From Acetobacterium woodii (GTDB lineage Bacteria; Bacillota; Clostridia; Eubacteriales; Eubacteriaceae), in assembly GCA_016213825.1 (NCBI GenBank), contig JACQZP010000009.1:101434-165433 (forward strand): a stretch of 64,000 nt of DNA, in the 5' to 3' direction. Each line of letters starts with the position of its first letter. Position 1 is the first letter of the stretch. Of this stretch, positions 18,024 to 26,094 are shown piece by piece. Made by a program: the position numbers and the translations under genes. Below the pieces are notes generated by a model. That model was given only the letters and a program-made list of their open reading frames with translations, did no database searches and was not told where the DNA came from.

Positions 18024-18872
18024 TTACTCCACGCTCCAGGCTTCCACATTCGGTACGGTATATTCCTGTCCGCTATCGGCTGTATAGGTATAGAGGTATT
18101 CAACTGTTCCCCAAACCGTTACCATTTGATTTTCAACTAAGGGTTTTTCACCCGAGTTTAATCGATAATAGACCTGAACCATCTGATTGGGATCGTCATT
18201 TAAATCCATCAGAAAATCACAGAAGTATTGCTGATTTTCATAGTTTTCATAAACCTGATAAATCCGCCCGGTCATCTTCACTTTTTTGCCGGTTTGATTT
18301 TTGGCATTGTCATAAATTTCCGTATAGGTCAACTCCGACGCCTGGGCCTTAAAGGGATCCAGTCGGACCTTTCTTTCAGCCAGCGTTTCGTTATAATAAC
18401 CCATGTTAAACTCACCCTGATAAATCACGTCACCATAATAATTATAAAGGATGCCTTGTCCATCATATTTATTGTCAGTATAATTACCTTCATAGACAAG
18501 TTGGTTTTCATCCAGATATTCTTTTCCCTGACCGTTTAAAAGATCATCCTGGTAGTTTCCTTCTTGAACAAATCCATCTTCCCAGGTGGTTTCGCCTGCT
18601 CCCTGAAAATGACCTTTTTCCCATTTGCCATCATAGGTCCAGGCAATCTTATCATCAGTAGCGGATACCGTAAATACACCATCACCCTGGGGTAAACCCT
18701 GCACCAATTTCCCGGAGTATGTTCCGGTTTCTTGGCCAAATGCCAAAGACAAGGTCATCGCCTGATTTTTTACTGATTGACCCTTATTGCCAAAAATCCC
18801 CGGTATCAGTGAACAGCCTGAAAGGGAAAGCGCTAAGCAAAGGGTTAACAGCAACACCATTATTTTTTTCAT
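18024..18872 (-). CDS. MORN-repeat lipoprotein
   Basis: A 282-residue lipoprotein. The signal peptide ends in a lipobox LSGC near residue 20. From about residue 55 to 155 come five or so MORN-type repeats (YSGKLVQGLPQGDG, YDGKWEKGHFQGAG, YEGNYTDNKYDGQG, YQGEFNMGYYN). The last 100 residues form a separate domain with GKKVKMTGRIYQVYEN and VTVWGTVEYLY, which could be an OB-like fold. The second of two close ATG codons is chosen because GAGGTGG lies at a normal distance from it. MORN repeats in bacterial lipoproteins are not tied to one function. Confidence 0.8.
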   Translation of the reverse strand: MKKIMVLLLTLCLALSLSGCSLIPGIFGNKGQSVKNQAMTLSLAFGQETGTYSGKLVQGLPQGDGVFTVSATDDKIAWTYDGKWEKGHFQGAGETTWEDGFVQEGNYQDDLLNGQGKEYLDENQLVYEGNYTDNKYDGQGILYNYYGDVIYQGEFNMGYYNETLAERKVRLDPFKAQASELTYTEIYDNAKNQTGKKVKMTGRIYQVYENYENQQYFCDFLMDLNDDPNQMVQVYYRLNSGEKPLVENQMVTVWGTVEYLYTYTADSGQEYTVPNVEAWSVE

Positions 18873-18925
18873 GATCATTCCACCTCTTTTCTTTTTGTCT
18901 AAGATTCAGTAAACATCTCACAAAA

Positions 18926-19690
18926 TCAATACTCCCAGCCTCGCTGATTCATTTCTTCAATGGCACTGGCAACCAGATCCACAAAAATCTCCAGCATCTG
19001 TTCCCCTTTTTCAATGCTGGCTTTGGTGGGATCGCCGGTGGCACCGGTGGCGGTGAGTTCTTTGATATCCCAGATAATATCCACCTTTTCGTTAATCTTA
19101 ATAACATTTTCCGGTACTTGAGATACCGCATCTTCCAGCTTGACCAGTTCCGGGCGCAGGGCCATCATGATCGAGGTTTCGCCCTCGCCACCATGCCCCA
19201 GTCCGTTCCAGACCTCAAAACGGTCGCCCATAATTGGTCCGACCTTTGTCCACCAATCCGGCAGGTAGAGAAACTTTGCCTCACGATGGCGATTTTTGAC
19301 CTTATGCGCGGCAATTTCTAGCGCCGGGATATTGCCATCGTGACCATTTAAAATATAAATGTGTTTGATCCCGTTGTTAATCAGGCTTTCAAAAATATCC
19401 TCAGCAATGGCAATTTCCGTTTCATACCGCAGCGTAATCGACATCGGGTAACGGTTGTAATGGATGGATGTCCCAAAAGGCACACAGGGCAGCACCACCA
19501 CATGATCAAGCTTCTCAGCTACCCGTTTGGCAACCTCGGAGGGCACGAAAAAATCCGGTCCCAGGCAACAATGCCAGCCATGACTCTCACAGGACCCAAA
19601 GGTCACAATAGCCGTTACCTGATCGGCCTTTTTTAACATCTCCTGGACTTCAAGTGCGGTCATTTCGTTGAGCATTACCTTTTTCATCAT
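18926..19690 (-). CDS. Creatininase-family metal-dependent amidohydrolase
   Basis: A protein of about 254 residues with the metal-binding signatures of the creatininase family: GSCESHGWHCCLGPDFF near residue 32, LNGHDGN near 115 and GHGGEGETS near 165. Relatives hydrolyse creatinine or other cyclic amides, and MftE cuts a peptide. No neighbour reveals the substrate. Two adjacent ATG codons follow AAGGA; a longer reading would add 20 residues from the upstream gap. Repeat C lies just upstream. Confidence 0.85.
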   Translation of the reverse strand: MMKKVMLNEMTALEVQEMLKKADQVTAIVTFGSCESHGWHCCLGPDFFVPSEVAKRVAEKLDHVVVLPCVPFGTSIHYNRYPMSITLRYETEIAIAEDIFESLINNGIKHIYILNGHDGNIPALEIAAHKVKNRHREAKFLYLPDWWTKVGPIMGDRFEVWNGLGHGGEGETSIMMALRPELVKLEDAVSQVPENVIKINEKVDIIWDIKELTATGATGDPTKASIEKGEQMLEIFVDLVASAIEEMNQRGWEY

Positions 19691-19731
19691 ACAATTCCTT
19701 TCAAATAAAATGTTTCTTAGGCTTTTTCCCA

Positions 19732-19862
19732 AGTTCCGTGAACTTTGCATTCAGTTTCACACGAAACAATTTTTACACTGCACGTCGTACAGGCTGCCGC
19801 CTGTTCGCCTACACGTTACAAAATTGGTTGTGGAAACTCAACTCAAAGTAACTTTCGTTCGA
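19732..19862. repeat. 135-bp palindromic repeat, copy C
   Basis: A full copy with the same orientation and arms as copies A, B, D and E, slightly diverged (ACTGCACGTCGTACAGG; tip hairpin ACAGG-CTGC-CGCCTGT). It lies between the glutamine amidotransferase-like gene and the creatininase-family gene, both on the minus strand. Confidence 0.88.
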
Positions 19863-19951
19863 CTCTTTTTAATTTTTTAATCGTCTAAAAATTATTATGA
19901 TTTATATTTACCCAATTTTTCACCCATCATTTGTTGGAAAAGATAATTTAA

Positions 19952-20665
19952 TTAAATCTGGCCAGCCGCATCCATCTGTTTGAGTTGATTAAGAAATGCT
20001 GCCATCCACTGATTGTCCTGAAGCATGTATTCCGGATGGGATAATACCTCCTCTGGCGACTGCACATAAGCCCCGGGAATCATTTCATCGCCGCAATTTG
20101 TAATGAGATCTTCAATAATCGGCAAGGTATTCTCTAAATGAAACTGAAACCCAAAGACTCTTTTATTATAAACAAAGGCCTGATTTTTGCAGGCCGCACT
20201 TTCAGCGATGATGGTTGCCTCCTGGGGCAGGTCGACAAAGGTATCACCATGCCAGTGAAAGACCACTGGGTTATCGGGAAAAAATGAAAATAATGGTGAC
20301 TCTTTCGCTTTTTCTGAAAACGTGATCGGGAACCAGCCAATTTCTTTCTGTTTGTTTTGAACCACTTTCCCGCCAATGATATCGGCAATCAACTGACTGC
20401 CCAGGCACATGCCCAGAATCACCTTGTTGGTTTCAATGGCATCTTTGATTAATTTTTTTTCGGCTTTTAGCCAGGGATATTGATCGTCTTCATAAATGTT
20501 CATCGGTCCCCCCATGACCACCAACCAGTCAAATTTGCTCACCTCCGGCAGCGCCTCATTGTTATACAATTGTGTCGAAGTGACAATACATTGATTGGCT
20601 TTTGCCCATGCTAAAATACTCCCCGGATTTTCAAAGGGGACATGCTGTAAATAGTGAATTCTCAT
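19952..20665 (-). CDS. Class I glutamine amidotransferase-like protein (GMP synthase GATase domain type)
   Basis: A 237-residue stand-alone GATase1 domain. The nucleophile cysteine is in LGMCLGSQLIAD near residue 84, and the histidine and glutamate are in GFQFHLENT near 165. It lacks the ATP pyrophosphatase half of GuaA, so it is not GMP synthase itself. Relatives act as glutaminases or gamma-glutamyl hydrolases. A TATACT -10-like box lies about 60 bases upstream of the start. The gene is separated by a terminator from the riboswitch RNA on its right. Confidence 0.8.
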   Translation of the reverse strand: MRIHYLQHVPFENPGSILAWAKANQCIVTSTQLYNNEALPEVSKFDWLVVMGGPMNIYEDDQYPWLKAEKKLIKDAIETNKVILGMCLGSQLIADIIGGKVVQNKQKEIGWFPITFSEKAKESPLFSFFPDNPVVFHWHGDTFVDLPQEATIIAESAACKNQAFVYNKRVFGFQFHLENTLPIIEDLITNCGDEMIPGAYVQSPEEVLSHPEYMLQDNQWMAAFLNQLKQMDAAGQI

Positions 20666-20807
20666 CTGCTACCTTCCCATTCTATTATTAATGTCGCTGA
20701 TCAAACCGATCACCTTTTATCAAAGTATACCATTTTATCCCGATCATTTATAATTATTTCATTTTTATTTATCACTTTTTAATAGGATTGCAAAAATTAA
20801 TCGCAAT

Positions 20808-20836
20808 AAAAAAAGCACATTCAAAACCGAATGCAC
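20808..20836 (-). terminator. Terminator of the riboswitch-led non-coding transcript
   Basis: On the minus strand, GTGCATTC pairs with GAATGTGC (one G-U) around GGTTTT, followed by seven T residues. It would stop transcription coming from the cobalamin riboswitch before the amidotransferase gene. Confidence 0.75.
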
Positions 20837-20940
20837 TTCTTTTATTGCGCCCAGGTTTTTTTAAACTTAGACTAAGAATACAGTTTTCTATATAAATGTA
20901 AATCAATGAAAGAAAGATAAATCCGGGGATGTCACACACC

Positions 20941-21105
20941 ATCCCCGTGAAAGGGTATTAAATACTGACTTGGAGATGTCCTTCTATTCGAAGTGATTCT
21001 TTTATTTATTGTTGGTCAGGAGAATACCAACCCCAGGCTACACACAATTGCCTAGGTTCGCAGGTGATGGCCAATAACATGTCAGTATTAAGCAGGCTCA
21101 CCGAA
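20941..21105 (-). ncRNA. Structured RNA region behind a cobalamin riboswitch
   Basis: No open reading frame of note is present. On the minus strand a long-range stem AATACTGAC (21081-21089) with GTCAGTATT (20961-20969) encloses about 110 bases. Inside are hairpins CCTAGGC/GCCTGGG, GTTGGT-loop-ACCAAC and CTTC-GAATA-GAAG. A further hairpin GGGGATG/CATCCCC lies just beyond. The region is bounded by the riboswitch terminator on one side and an intrinsic terminator on the other. I do not recognise the RNA family; a 6S-like long hairpin or a protein-sequestering RNA are possibilities. A cobalamin-controlled small RNA is inferred from position. Confidence 0.6.
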
Positions 21106-21109
21106 AACG

Positions 21110-21137
21110 AAAAAATCCTTCTCCAACGGAGAAGGAT
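21110..21137 (-). terminator. Riboswitch terminator
   Basis: On the minus strand ATCCTTCTCC-GTT-GGAGAAGGAT, a perfect 10-base-pair stem, is followed by six T residues. It lies about 80 bases after the B12 box of the aptamer. Confidence 0.9.
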
Positions 21138-21213
21138 AAAAGAATCATACTTACAAATTTAAATATAATGCTCTTACGGTCCTCTAAATCGGAGGTTTGA
21201 TAAGAAATCACTA

Positions 21214-21370
21214 CAAACAGGTCTTCTGGCTCAACAATCAACTTTCCATCTCCCTTCCCGCTAATTTCTTAACAGTGGCTCTGAGACGGTCATCATGTTT
21301 TACAGCTGCGATTACAGCAAAGGATTTACACCTTTTTCCCTTGAATATAGGACAAGTTCACTATTTAATT
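21214..21370 (-). promoter_or_regulatory. Cobalamin riboswitch without a downstream cobalamin gene
   Basis: On the minus strand the B12 box GAGCCAGAAGACCTG is preceded by GCGGGAAGGGAGATGG, GAGCCACTGTTAAG, and an upstream AAAGGTGTAAATCC / GCTGTAATCGC segment, the conserved aptamer order. It is followed by a strong terminator but then by non-coding structured sequence. The first gene to its left is a glutamine amidotransferase-like gene about 540 bases away, behind another terminator. Confidence 0.9.
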
Positions 21371-21376
21371 GTTTTC

Positions 21377-21405
21377 ATTCTACACTAAGAATTTCTCTTT
21401 GTCAA
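21377..21405 (-). promoter_or_regulatory. Sigma-A promoter of the riboswitch RNA
   Basis: On the minus strand TTGACA (21400-21405) and TAGAAT (21377-21382) are separated by exactly 17 bases, a near-consensus housekeeping promoter. Initiation would be near 21370, right at the aptamer's 5' end, so this is an independent transcription unit after cbiT. Confidence 0.85.
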
Positions 21406-21438
21406 GCCGCAATTCTGAAAGTGTCACAAGCTTACTGT

Positions 21439-22017
21439 TTACTTCACATCCCCGGTAATAATAAAAATCGGGTTGGAAGCCTTCAGCATGGTTAGACCGC
21501 CGATACCTTCGCCTCGGCTGATGCCGACCTGAATCAGTTCCACCGCATCAAAATACTGGTTCATCAGAGTCGTAGCCTGGGCAACGTTCTCCAGGGTAAC
21601 AAAGTTGGCAATGACCCGGCCGCCGGCTCGAACATTAGCCTTGCACCACTGGAAGAGCCCTTCCATATTGCCACCGGAGCCGCCGATGATAACTCGGTCC
21701 ACCGGCTCTTTGATTTCGGCCAGCGCCTCTGGTGCTTTGCCGGGGATAATCACCACATGGTTGGCGTTAAAATGGTCTTTATTTTTTTGAACCAGCTCCA
21801 GCGCCGTTTCCTTGGCTTCCACGGCATAGACCTTGCCCTGGTCGGCTGCATAGGCTGCTTCCATGGTGAGCCCGCCGGTACCGGCACCGATATCCACCAC
21901 CACATCGCCGGGTTCAATCCCCAGCAATGAAATCGTCAGGATGCGGATTTCTCGTTTGGTCATCGGGGCCTTGCCGCGAATATAGGCGTCGTCTTTGTAT
22001 CCTGCAATCTTACTCAT
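21439..22017 (-). CDS. cbiT: Cobalt-precorrin-6B C15-methyltransferase (decarboxylating) CbiT
   Basis: A 192-residue SAM-dependent methyltransferase that methylates C15 and removes the C12 acetate carboxyl in the anaerobic corrin pathway. The opening IRGKAPMTKREIR and the SAM-binding VDIGAGTGGLTME are family signatures; IIGGSGG follows near residue 112. Its start overlaps cbiE by 8 bases. In some organisms CbiE and CbiT are fused as CobL; here they are separate. It is the last gene of the btuF-led operon. Confidence 0.95.
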   Translation of the reverse strand: MSKIAGYKDDAYIRGKAPMTKREIRILTISLLGIEPGDVVVDIGAGTGGLTMEAAYAADQGKVYAVEAKETALELVQKNKDHFNANHVVIIPGKAPEALAEIKEPVDRVIIGGSGGNMEGLFQWCKANVRAGGRVIANFVTLENVAQATTLMNQYFDAVELIQVGISRGEGIGGLTMLKASNPIFIITGDVK

Positions 22018-22636
22018 TAATTACCACCACTACTGCCAATCCTTCCTCCTGATAGGTCAGGGCTTCTGCCACGGTTAAGCGGGTTATCTTTTCATTGGGA
22101 TAGGATAACTCTTCTCCCACGTAAAGAATGCTGTTCTCACAGCCAGCTGTTTGGAGTATCTTGGCAATAAACGCGGTATTATTATTTTTATCAGTCAGAA
22201 TACCCAGCTTTTTATTTTCAGCAAGGGCTGCTGCCAAATCCTGATCCCGACCATGCAGGCTCATCAGCTTGGCATCCTCCCAGCTGATGGCCAGTTTGGC
22301 AAAAAAATACTGCAGCGAACTGATGCCAGGGATACAGACAATGTCCTCCGCCGGAACCACTTTTTTAGCATAGGTCAGCAGACTATAAAAACCGCTGTCG
22401 CCGGAAACAACCAGGGCTGTTTTTCGGCTCTGGTACACCTTGGCAACCTCATCCATCAATTCACTCAAGGGCGTTCCCTTGCCAATAAAAAGCATTTTTT
22501 TACCGCTGGCATCAAAGCTTTCGGCATGGCGGGTGCCACAGAGGATCACCTCCGCCGCTTCAATTTCTTTTAAGGCAATGGGTAATATATAATCCGGATG
22601 TCCCGGACCCAGTCCAATAATTTTTAATGGGTACAT
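22010..22636 (-). CDS. cbiE: Cobalt-precorrin-7 C5-methyltransferase CbiE
   Basis: A 208-residue tetrapyrrole methylase. The start reads LKIIGLGPGHPDYILP, the SAM-binding loop region is VVSGDSGFYS, and IPGISSLQYFFAKL follows, all typical of CbiE. It overlaps cbiD by 13 bases and cbiT by 8. Its partner CbiT is the next gene. Confidence 0.94.
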   Translation of the reverse strand: MYPLKIIGLGPGHPDYILPIALKEIEAAEVILCGTRHAESFDASGKKMLFIGKGTPLSELMDEVAKVYQSRKTALVVSGDSGFYSLLTYAKKVVPAEDIVCIPGISSLQYFFAKLAISWEDAKLMSLHGRDQDLAAALAENKKLGILTDKNNNTAFIAKILQTAGCENSILYVGEELSYPNEKITRLTVAEALTYQEEGLAVVVVINE

Positions 22637-23769
22637 AATCGTTTCCTCAACTCTTCTGCGTCTTTGCTTTGTCCTAAAAAGCCATGGATTTTTGAAAACA
22701 GCACCACTTCGATTTCAATGGTTCCATAAACCCGATCCGTCACCTTTTTTCGTACGACCTCGGCCAGATGGTTAAAATAGTCCGGCAAATTTTCGGCCAG
22801 AATAATATCGGTGGCTTCATCGGTTGTTTTGGACGCCATGATTTTTGCCATGGTTTCCCGGGATGCCCCCAATAGTCCGGCGTGGGCAGTCAGAATCTCC
22901 ATCCGGCCATCGGCAACACTGCTATGGGTATTAAAAATCCCGCCAGCCAGCTTCACCAACTTGCCCAGATGGCCGATTAACAGTATTTTATCAAAGCCCA
23001 TCCGCTCGGCCTCATCCAGCATAAAGCCCATAAAATTGCTGGTCTTCACCAGCACCGTTTCATCCAGCCCCAGTTCGTCTGAGAAATCTTTCCCATAATT
23101 GCCGGGCACAAAGATGATCTCTTTAAAGGCCTTGGCATGCAAAACGGATAGTTCCAGTTTCAATGAAGCTTTCCAGGCCTCTTCACTCATCGGTTCGACA
23201 ATTCCGGTAGTGCCGAGGATGGATAAACCGCCTTCAATCCCCAGCTTGGGATTAAAGGTGCGTTTTGCCAATTCGATTCCCTGAGGAATCGACAGTTCCA
23301 CCCGCCAGCCGGTGGGCAAATCGGACCGGTGCTTGACGGCGTCAGAATCCAAAACGGTATTAATCGCCTGGATAATCATTTCTCTGGGGGTGGGATTAAT
23401 CGCCGGTTCTCCCGGGGGAATGCTGAGTCCCACCGAGGTCACCGTGCCGACGCCAATGCCGGCGGCAAACTGAATCCCTTCCTGATCGGATGGGGTGATC
23501 TTCGAAAAGATCTTGATGCCATTGGTCACATCCGGGTCATCCCCGGCATCTTTGACTACTGAACAGGAAGCTTCGTTTTTTGAAAAAAGCTGATCATGCA
23601 GCACCAGATCCAAGGGCCAGCCCTTGGGCGTATTGATTTCAACCGTATCCCATTTCTGCTGATTTAAAAACATCAGCAAGGCTGCTTTGGTCGCCGCCGT
23701 GGCACAGGAGCCCGTGGTATAACCGTAACGCATTATTTTTCCATTTCTTTCAATGGTTTTATTAAACAT
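22624..23769 (-). CDS. cbiD: Cobalt-precorrin-5B C1-methyltransferase CbiD
   Basis: A 381-residue enzyme that methylates C1 after loss of acetaldehyde in the anaerobic route; it marks the pathway as anaerobic. MRYGYTTGSCATAATKAAL near the start and VTSVGLSIPPGEPAINPTPR are family motifs. The ATG at 23769 has GGAGGT six bases upstream and is chosen; a start at residue 13 (MRYGYTTG) would also fit the family but has a weaker site. It is followed directly by cbiE. Confidence 0.95.
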   Translation of the reverse strand: MFNKTIERNGKIMRYGYTTGSCATAATKAALLMFLNQQKWDTVEINTPKGWPLDLVLHDQLFSKNEASCSVVKDAGDDPDVTNGIKIFSKITPSDQEGIQFAAGIGVGTVTSVGLSIPPGEPAINPTPREMIIQAINTVLDSDAVKHRSDLPTGWRVELSIPQGIELAKRTFNPKLGIEGGLSILGTTGIVEPMSEEAWKASLKLELSVLHAKAFKEIIFVPGNYGKDFSDELGLDETVLVKTSNFMGFMLDEAERMGFDKILLIGHLGKLVKLAGGIFNTHSSVADGRMEILTAHAGLLGASRETMAKIMASKTTDEATDIILAENLPDYFNHLAEVVRKKVTDRVYGTIEIEVVLFSKIHGFLGQSKDAEELRKRLCTH

Positions 23770-23782
23770 CTTGCGACCTCCA

Positions 23783-24511
23783 TTACTGAAGGGGATAATT
23801 CTTCTTGATTAACAAGGTTGATAAATAAGGGATCTTGCCTTTTAATACCTCAATATCCCGGACTACCTGCTGGGTTTCCATGCCGATGTTGGATACCAGC
23901 ACAAAGCTTTTTTCCAGACCGCGGGCTTCCAGCTCTTCGGCCATCCAGGCATTGTTGGCGGAAATCTTCATCACCACAATGTTCTGATGAGCATCCAGAA
24001 TCGCCCGGATTTCTTCCACCGGCTGAGTCATAGCCACAACGCCCAAAGATTCTTCACCCTGGGTCAGCGGAATATTCAGTTGGGCGCCCAGATTACAGAA
24101 TGACGGCACCCCGGACAGAGTAATTATTTCAATATTGCGTTTCAATAGATATTCCATTACATAAGAGTAGGTGCTGAACACCATGGGGTCACCCAGGGTA
24201 ATAAAGGCGACGTCCTTGCCCTGATTAAGCAACACTTCAATTTCGTCGGCATTTTCTTTCCATTGCTTTTCCAGTGCTTCCCGTTCCTGAGACAGGGAAA
24301 TCATTGGAAAATTCATTTCAACAACCTTTGACAGATCAGAAATATGGCTTTTGACAATTTCGAAGGCCACACTGGTGCTACCCATTTTTTTCACCGGGGT
24401 AATCACCACATCACAGGCATCTAAAACCTTGGCGGCTTTAACGGTGAGCAGATCCGGATCTCCGGGTCCAACCCCGATGCCATAAAAAATTCCTTTTTTT
24501 GCTGCACTCAT
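23783..24511 (-). CDS. cbiL: Cobalt-factor-II C20-methyltransferase CbiL
   Basis: A tetrapyrrole methylase of about 242 residues. It starts IFYGIGVGPGDPDLLTVKA and continues with FITLGDPMVFSTYSY and TLSGVPSFCNLGAQL, as in CbiL/CobI. It adds the C20 methyl that is later lost on ring contraction. The start is placed at MSAAKKG; an ATG four codons earlier overlaps the cbiC stop, and the sequence does not settle which is used. Confidence 0.94.
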   Translation of the reverse strand: MSAAKKGIFYGIGVGPGDPDLLTVKAAKVLDACDVVITPVKKMGSTSVAFEIVKSHISDLSKVVEMNFPMISLSQEREALEKQWKENADEIEVLLNQGKDVAFITLGDPMVFSTYSYVMEYLLKRNIEIITLSGVPSFCNLGAQLNIPLTQGEESLGVVAMTQPVEEIRAILDAHQNIVVMKISANNAWMAEELEARGLEKSFVLVSNIGMETQQVVRDIEVLKGKIPYLSTLLIKKNYPLQ

Positions 24512-24516
24512 CCCGC

Positions 24517-25146
24517 TTACCATTCCCTTCCCAATTGATAAAGCATGGCGTTAAGAATAGCTGCCACAACCGGACTGCCGCCTTTTCGTCCGTTGATCCG
24601 AATGATTGGGCTGTCGATCTGATCCAACGCTTCTTTGGATTCGGCTGCCCCTACAAAACCAATGGGCGCACCGATGATTAGGGCTGGTTTGGCATTGCCC
24701 AGTTTGACCTGTTCAATCAGGGTATACAGCGCAGTTGGGGCATTACCGATGGCAAAGATACCGACGCTGTCGTCTTTTAAAGCTTTTTCCATGCTGACGG
24801 TGGAGCGGGTCACGCCCCGTTCTTTGGCTTCAGCGGCTACATCGGCGTCGTGGACAAAATTGACGATTTCGATGCCATGATCGGCCAAAGCTTTTTTATT
24901 AACAGCGACCTGAATCATTCGGGTATCGGCATAAATTTTCTTGCCTTGTTTCAGGGCTTCCATCCCGCTTTCATAACCATTGTTGAGAATTTCCAGTAAA
25001 TCCGCATATTCAAAATCGGCGGTGGTATGAATGATCCGTTTAACCATTGGGGCAATCGCTTCCGGGAAAACCTTGTCTCCCATTTCGGCGGTAATAATCT
25101 CAAAACTACGCTCTTCAATTTCTCGGGGGTTGTTAATATATTCCAT
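24517..25146 (-). CDS. cbiC: Cobalt-precorrin-8 methylmutase CbiC
   Basis: A 209-residue mutase that moves the C11 methyl to C12, forming cobyrinic acid. RIIHTTADFEYADLL carries the catalytic histidine, and PALIIGAPIGFVGAAESKE is the family's strongest signature. A 63-base gap with no terminator separates it from pduX, so it is still in the operon. Enzymes for other ring steps (CbiF, CbiG, CbiH, CbiJ, CbiK/X) are not in this window. Confidence 0.95.
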   Translation of the reverse strand: MEYINNPREIEERSFEIITAEMGDKVFPEAIAPMVKRIIHTTADFEYADLLEILNNGYESGMEALKQGKKIYADTRMIQVAVNKKALADHGIEIVNFVHDADVAAEAKERGVTRSTVSMEKALKDDSVGIFAIGNAPTALYTLIEQVKLGNAKPALIIGAPIGFVGAAESKEALDQIDSPIIRINGRKGGSPVVAAILNAMLYQLGREW

Positions 25147-25209
25147 ATTTTCTCACTTTCTTATGTTGATTTTTTGTTGGTGTTGATTTTTAAAATTGAT
25201 TATTTATGA

Positions 25210-26094
25210 TTACACCTGGTCGGTGGTAATTTTTATGCCACCTGGAATCAGGCGGTTTTTATATAGTTCGGCGTAAGCATTCTCAGGAATATACTGCTCT
25301 AATGCTTTGATAAAACCAGCCTCCTGAAAATCGCCGTTGTCATACATAATGCCGATCACCGTACCGCTGTGACCGATGACAGTTCCCAATCCGCCAAAAT
25401 CCCGGGACAGACCGATCAGACAATCCAGGTAGTTCTTTTTTAACCGTTTCTGGTTGAGCAGGGCGCTTTTGGTGCAGGCGTCGCCAATGTCTTTGAGGCT
25501 GTTGGTGCGAACCCCTTTTTCAAATTGAGCAACAATTTCGGCAAAGGTTTCTAAATCAGCAGGAGAATAGTCATCCTGAGTTTCATTAAAGGTCATGGTA
25601 TCAATCCCGCCATTAAAATCAATGATCAGAATATCCGCTTCCACGGTGCCATCAAATTCTTTTAATACTGAACCACTGATGTGATTAAACAGATTCAAGC
25701 GCTCAAACATCAGATTATCGGACGGCTCAATGGCGGTACAAAGGGAGCCGATCTCTCTTTGAGTCAGATTCAAGCCAAAATAAGCGGAGAGTCCGGCAGC
25801 CATTCCGGCAATGTCGGCGGTGCTACTGGCCATCCCTTTTTCCAGGGGAATGTCGCTGTCCATGGTAAAATGCAAGTGTTCCTTTTCTGGCTGGGGAATT
25901 GCAAAGCGCCGAAAAACCGCTTCGACCTGTTTGCGCGTTTTGGGTTTTAACTTTTCCTGATTCCCCGGGCCTTCTTCGATGATAATCCGGGAATACCGGT
26001 CAATTGGGCTGGATACCAGACAGGGGTTGCCATCATACCAGCCCTGAATATATTCGCCGCAGGTTCCCGGGGTTTCAACCTTAACCCGCCTCAT
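25210..26094 (-). CDS. pduX: L-threonine kinase (PduX-like GHMP kinase)
   Basis: A 294-residue GHMP-superfamily kinase. It opens with VETPGTCGEYIQGWYDG, as PduX does, and has the ATP loop PLEKGMASSTADIAGM and a C-terminal GTVIGHSGTVIGI motif. PduX phosphorylates L-threonine, giving the precursor that CobD decarboxylates to aminopropanol phosphate for the nucleotide loop of B12. Its start overlaps the cbiA stop by 4 bases. The pathway context supports PduX over other GHMP kinases. Confidence 0.88.
   Translation of the reverse strand: MRRVKVETPGTCGEYIQGWYDGNPCLVSSPIDRYSRIIIEEGPGNQEKLKPKTRKQVEAVFRRFAIPQPEKEHLHFTMDSDIPLEKGMASSTADIAGMAAGLSAYFGLNLTQREIGSLCTAIEPSDNLMFERLNLFNHISGSVLKEFDGTVEADILIIDFNGGIDTMTFNETQDDYSPADLETFAEIVAQFEKGVRTNSLKDIGDACTKSALLNQKRLKKNYLDCLIGLSRDFGGLGTVIGHSGTVIGIMYDNGDFQEAGFIKALEQYIPENAYAELYKNRLIPGGIKITTDQV

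Noticed and set aside
20941..21105. Plus-strand GGTCAGGAGAATACC taken as a second B12 box
   Set aside because: The other aptamer elements are absent or in the wrong order on that strand, so it is not a second cobalamin riboswitch.
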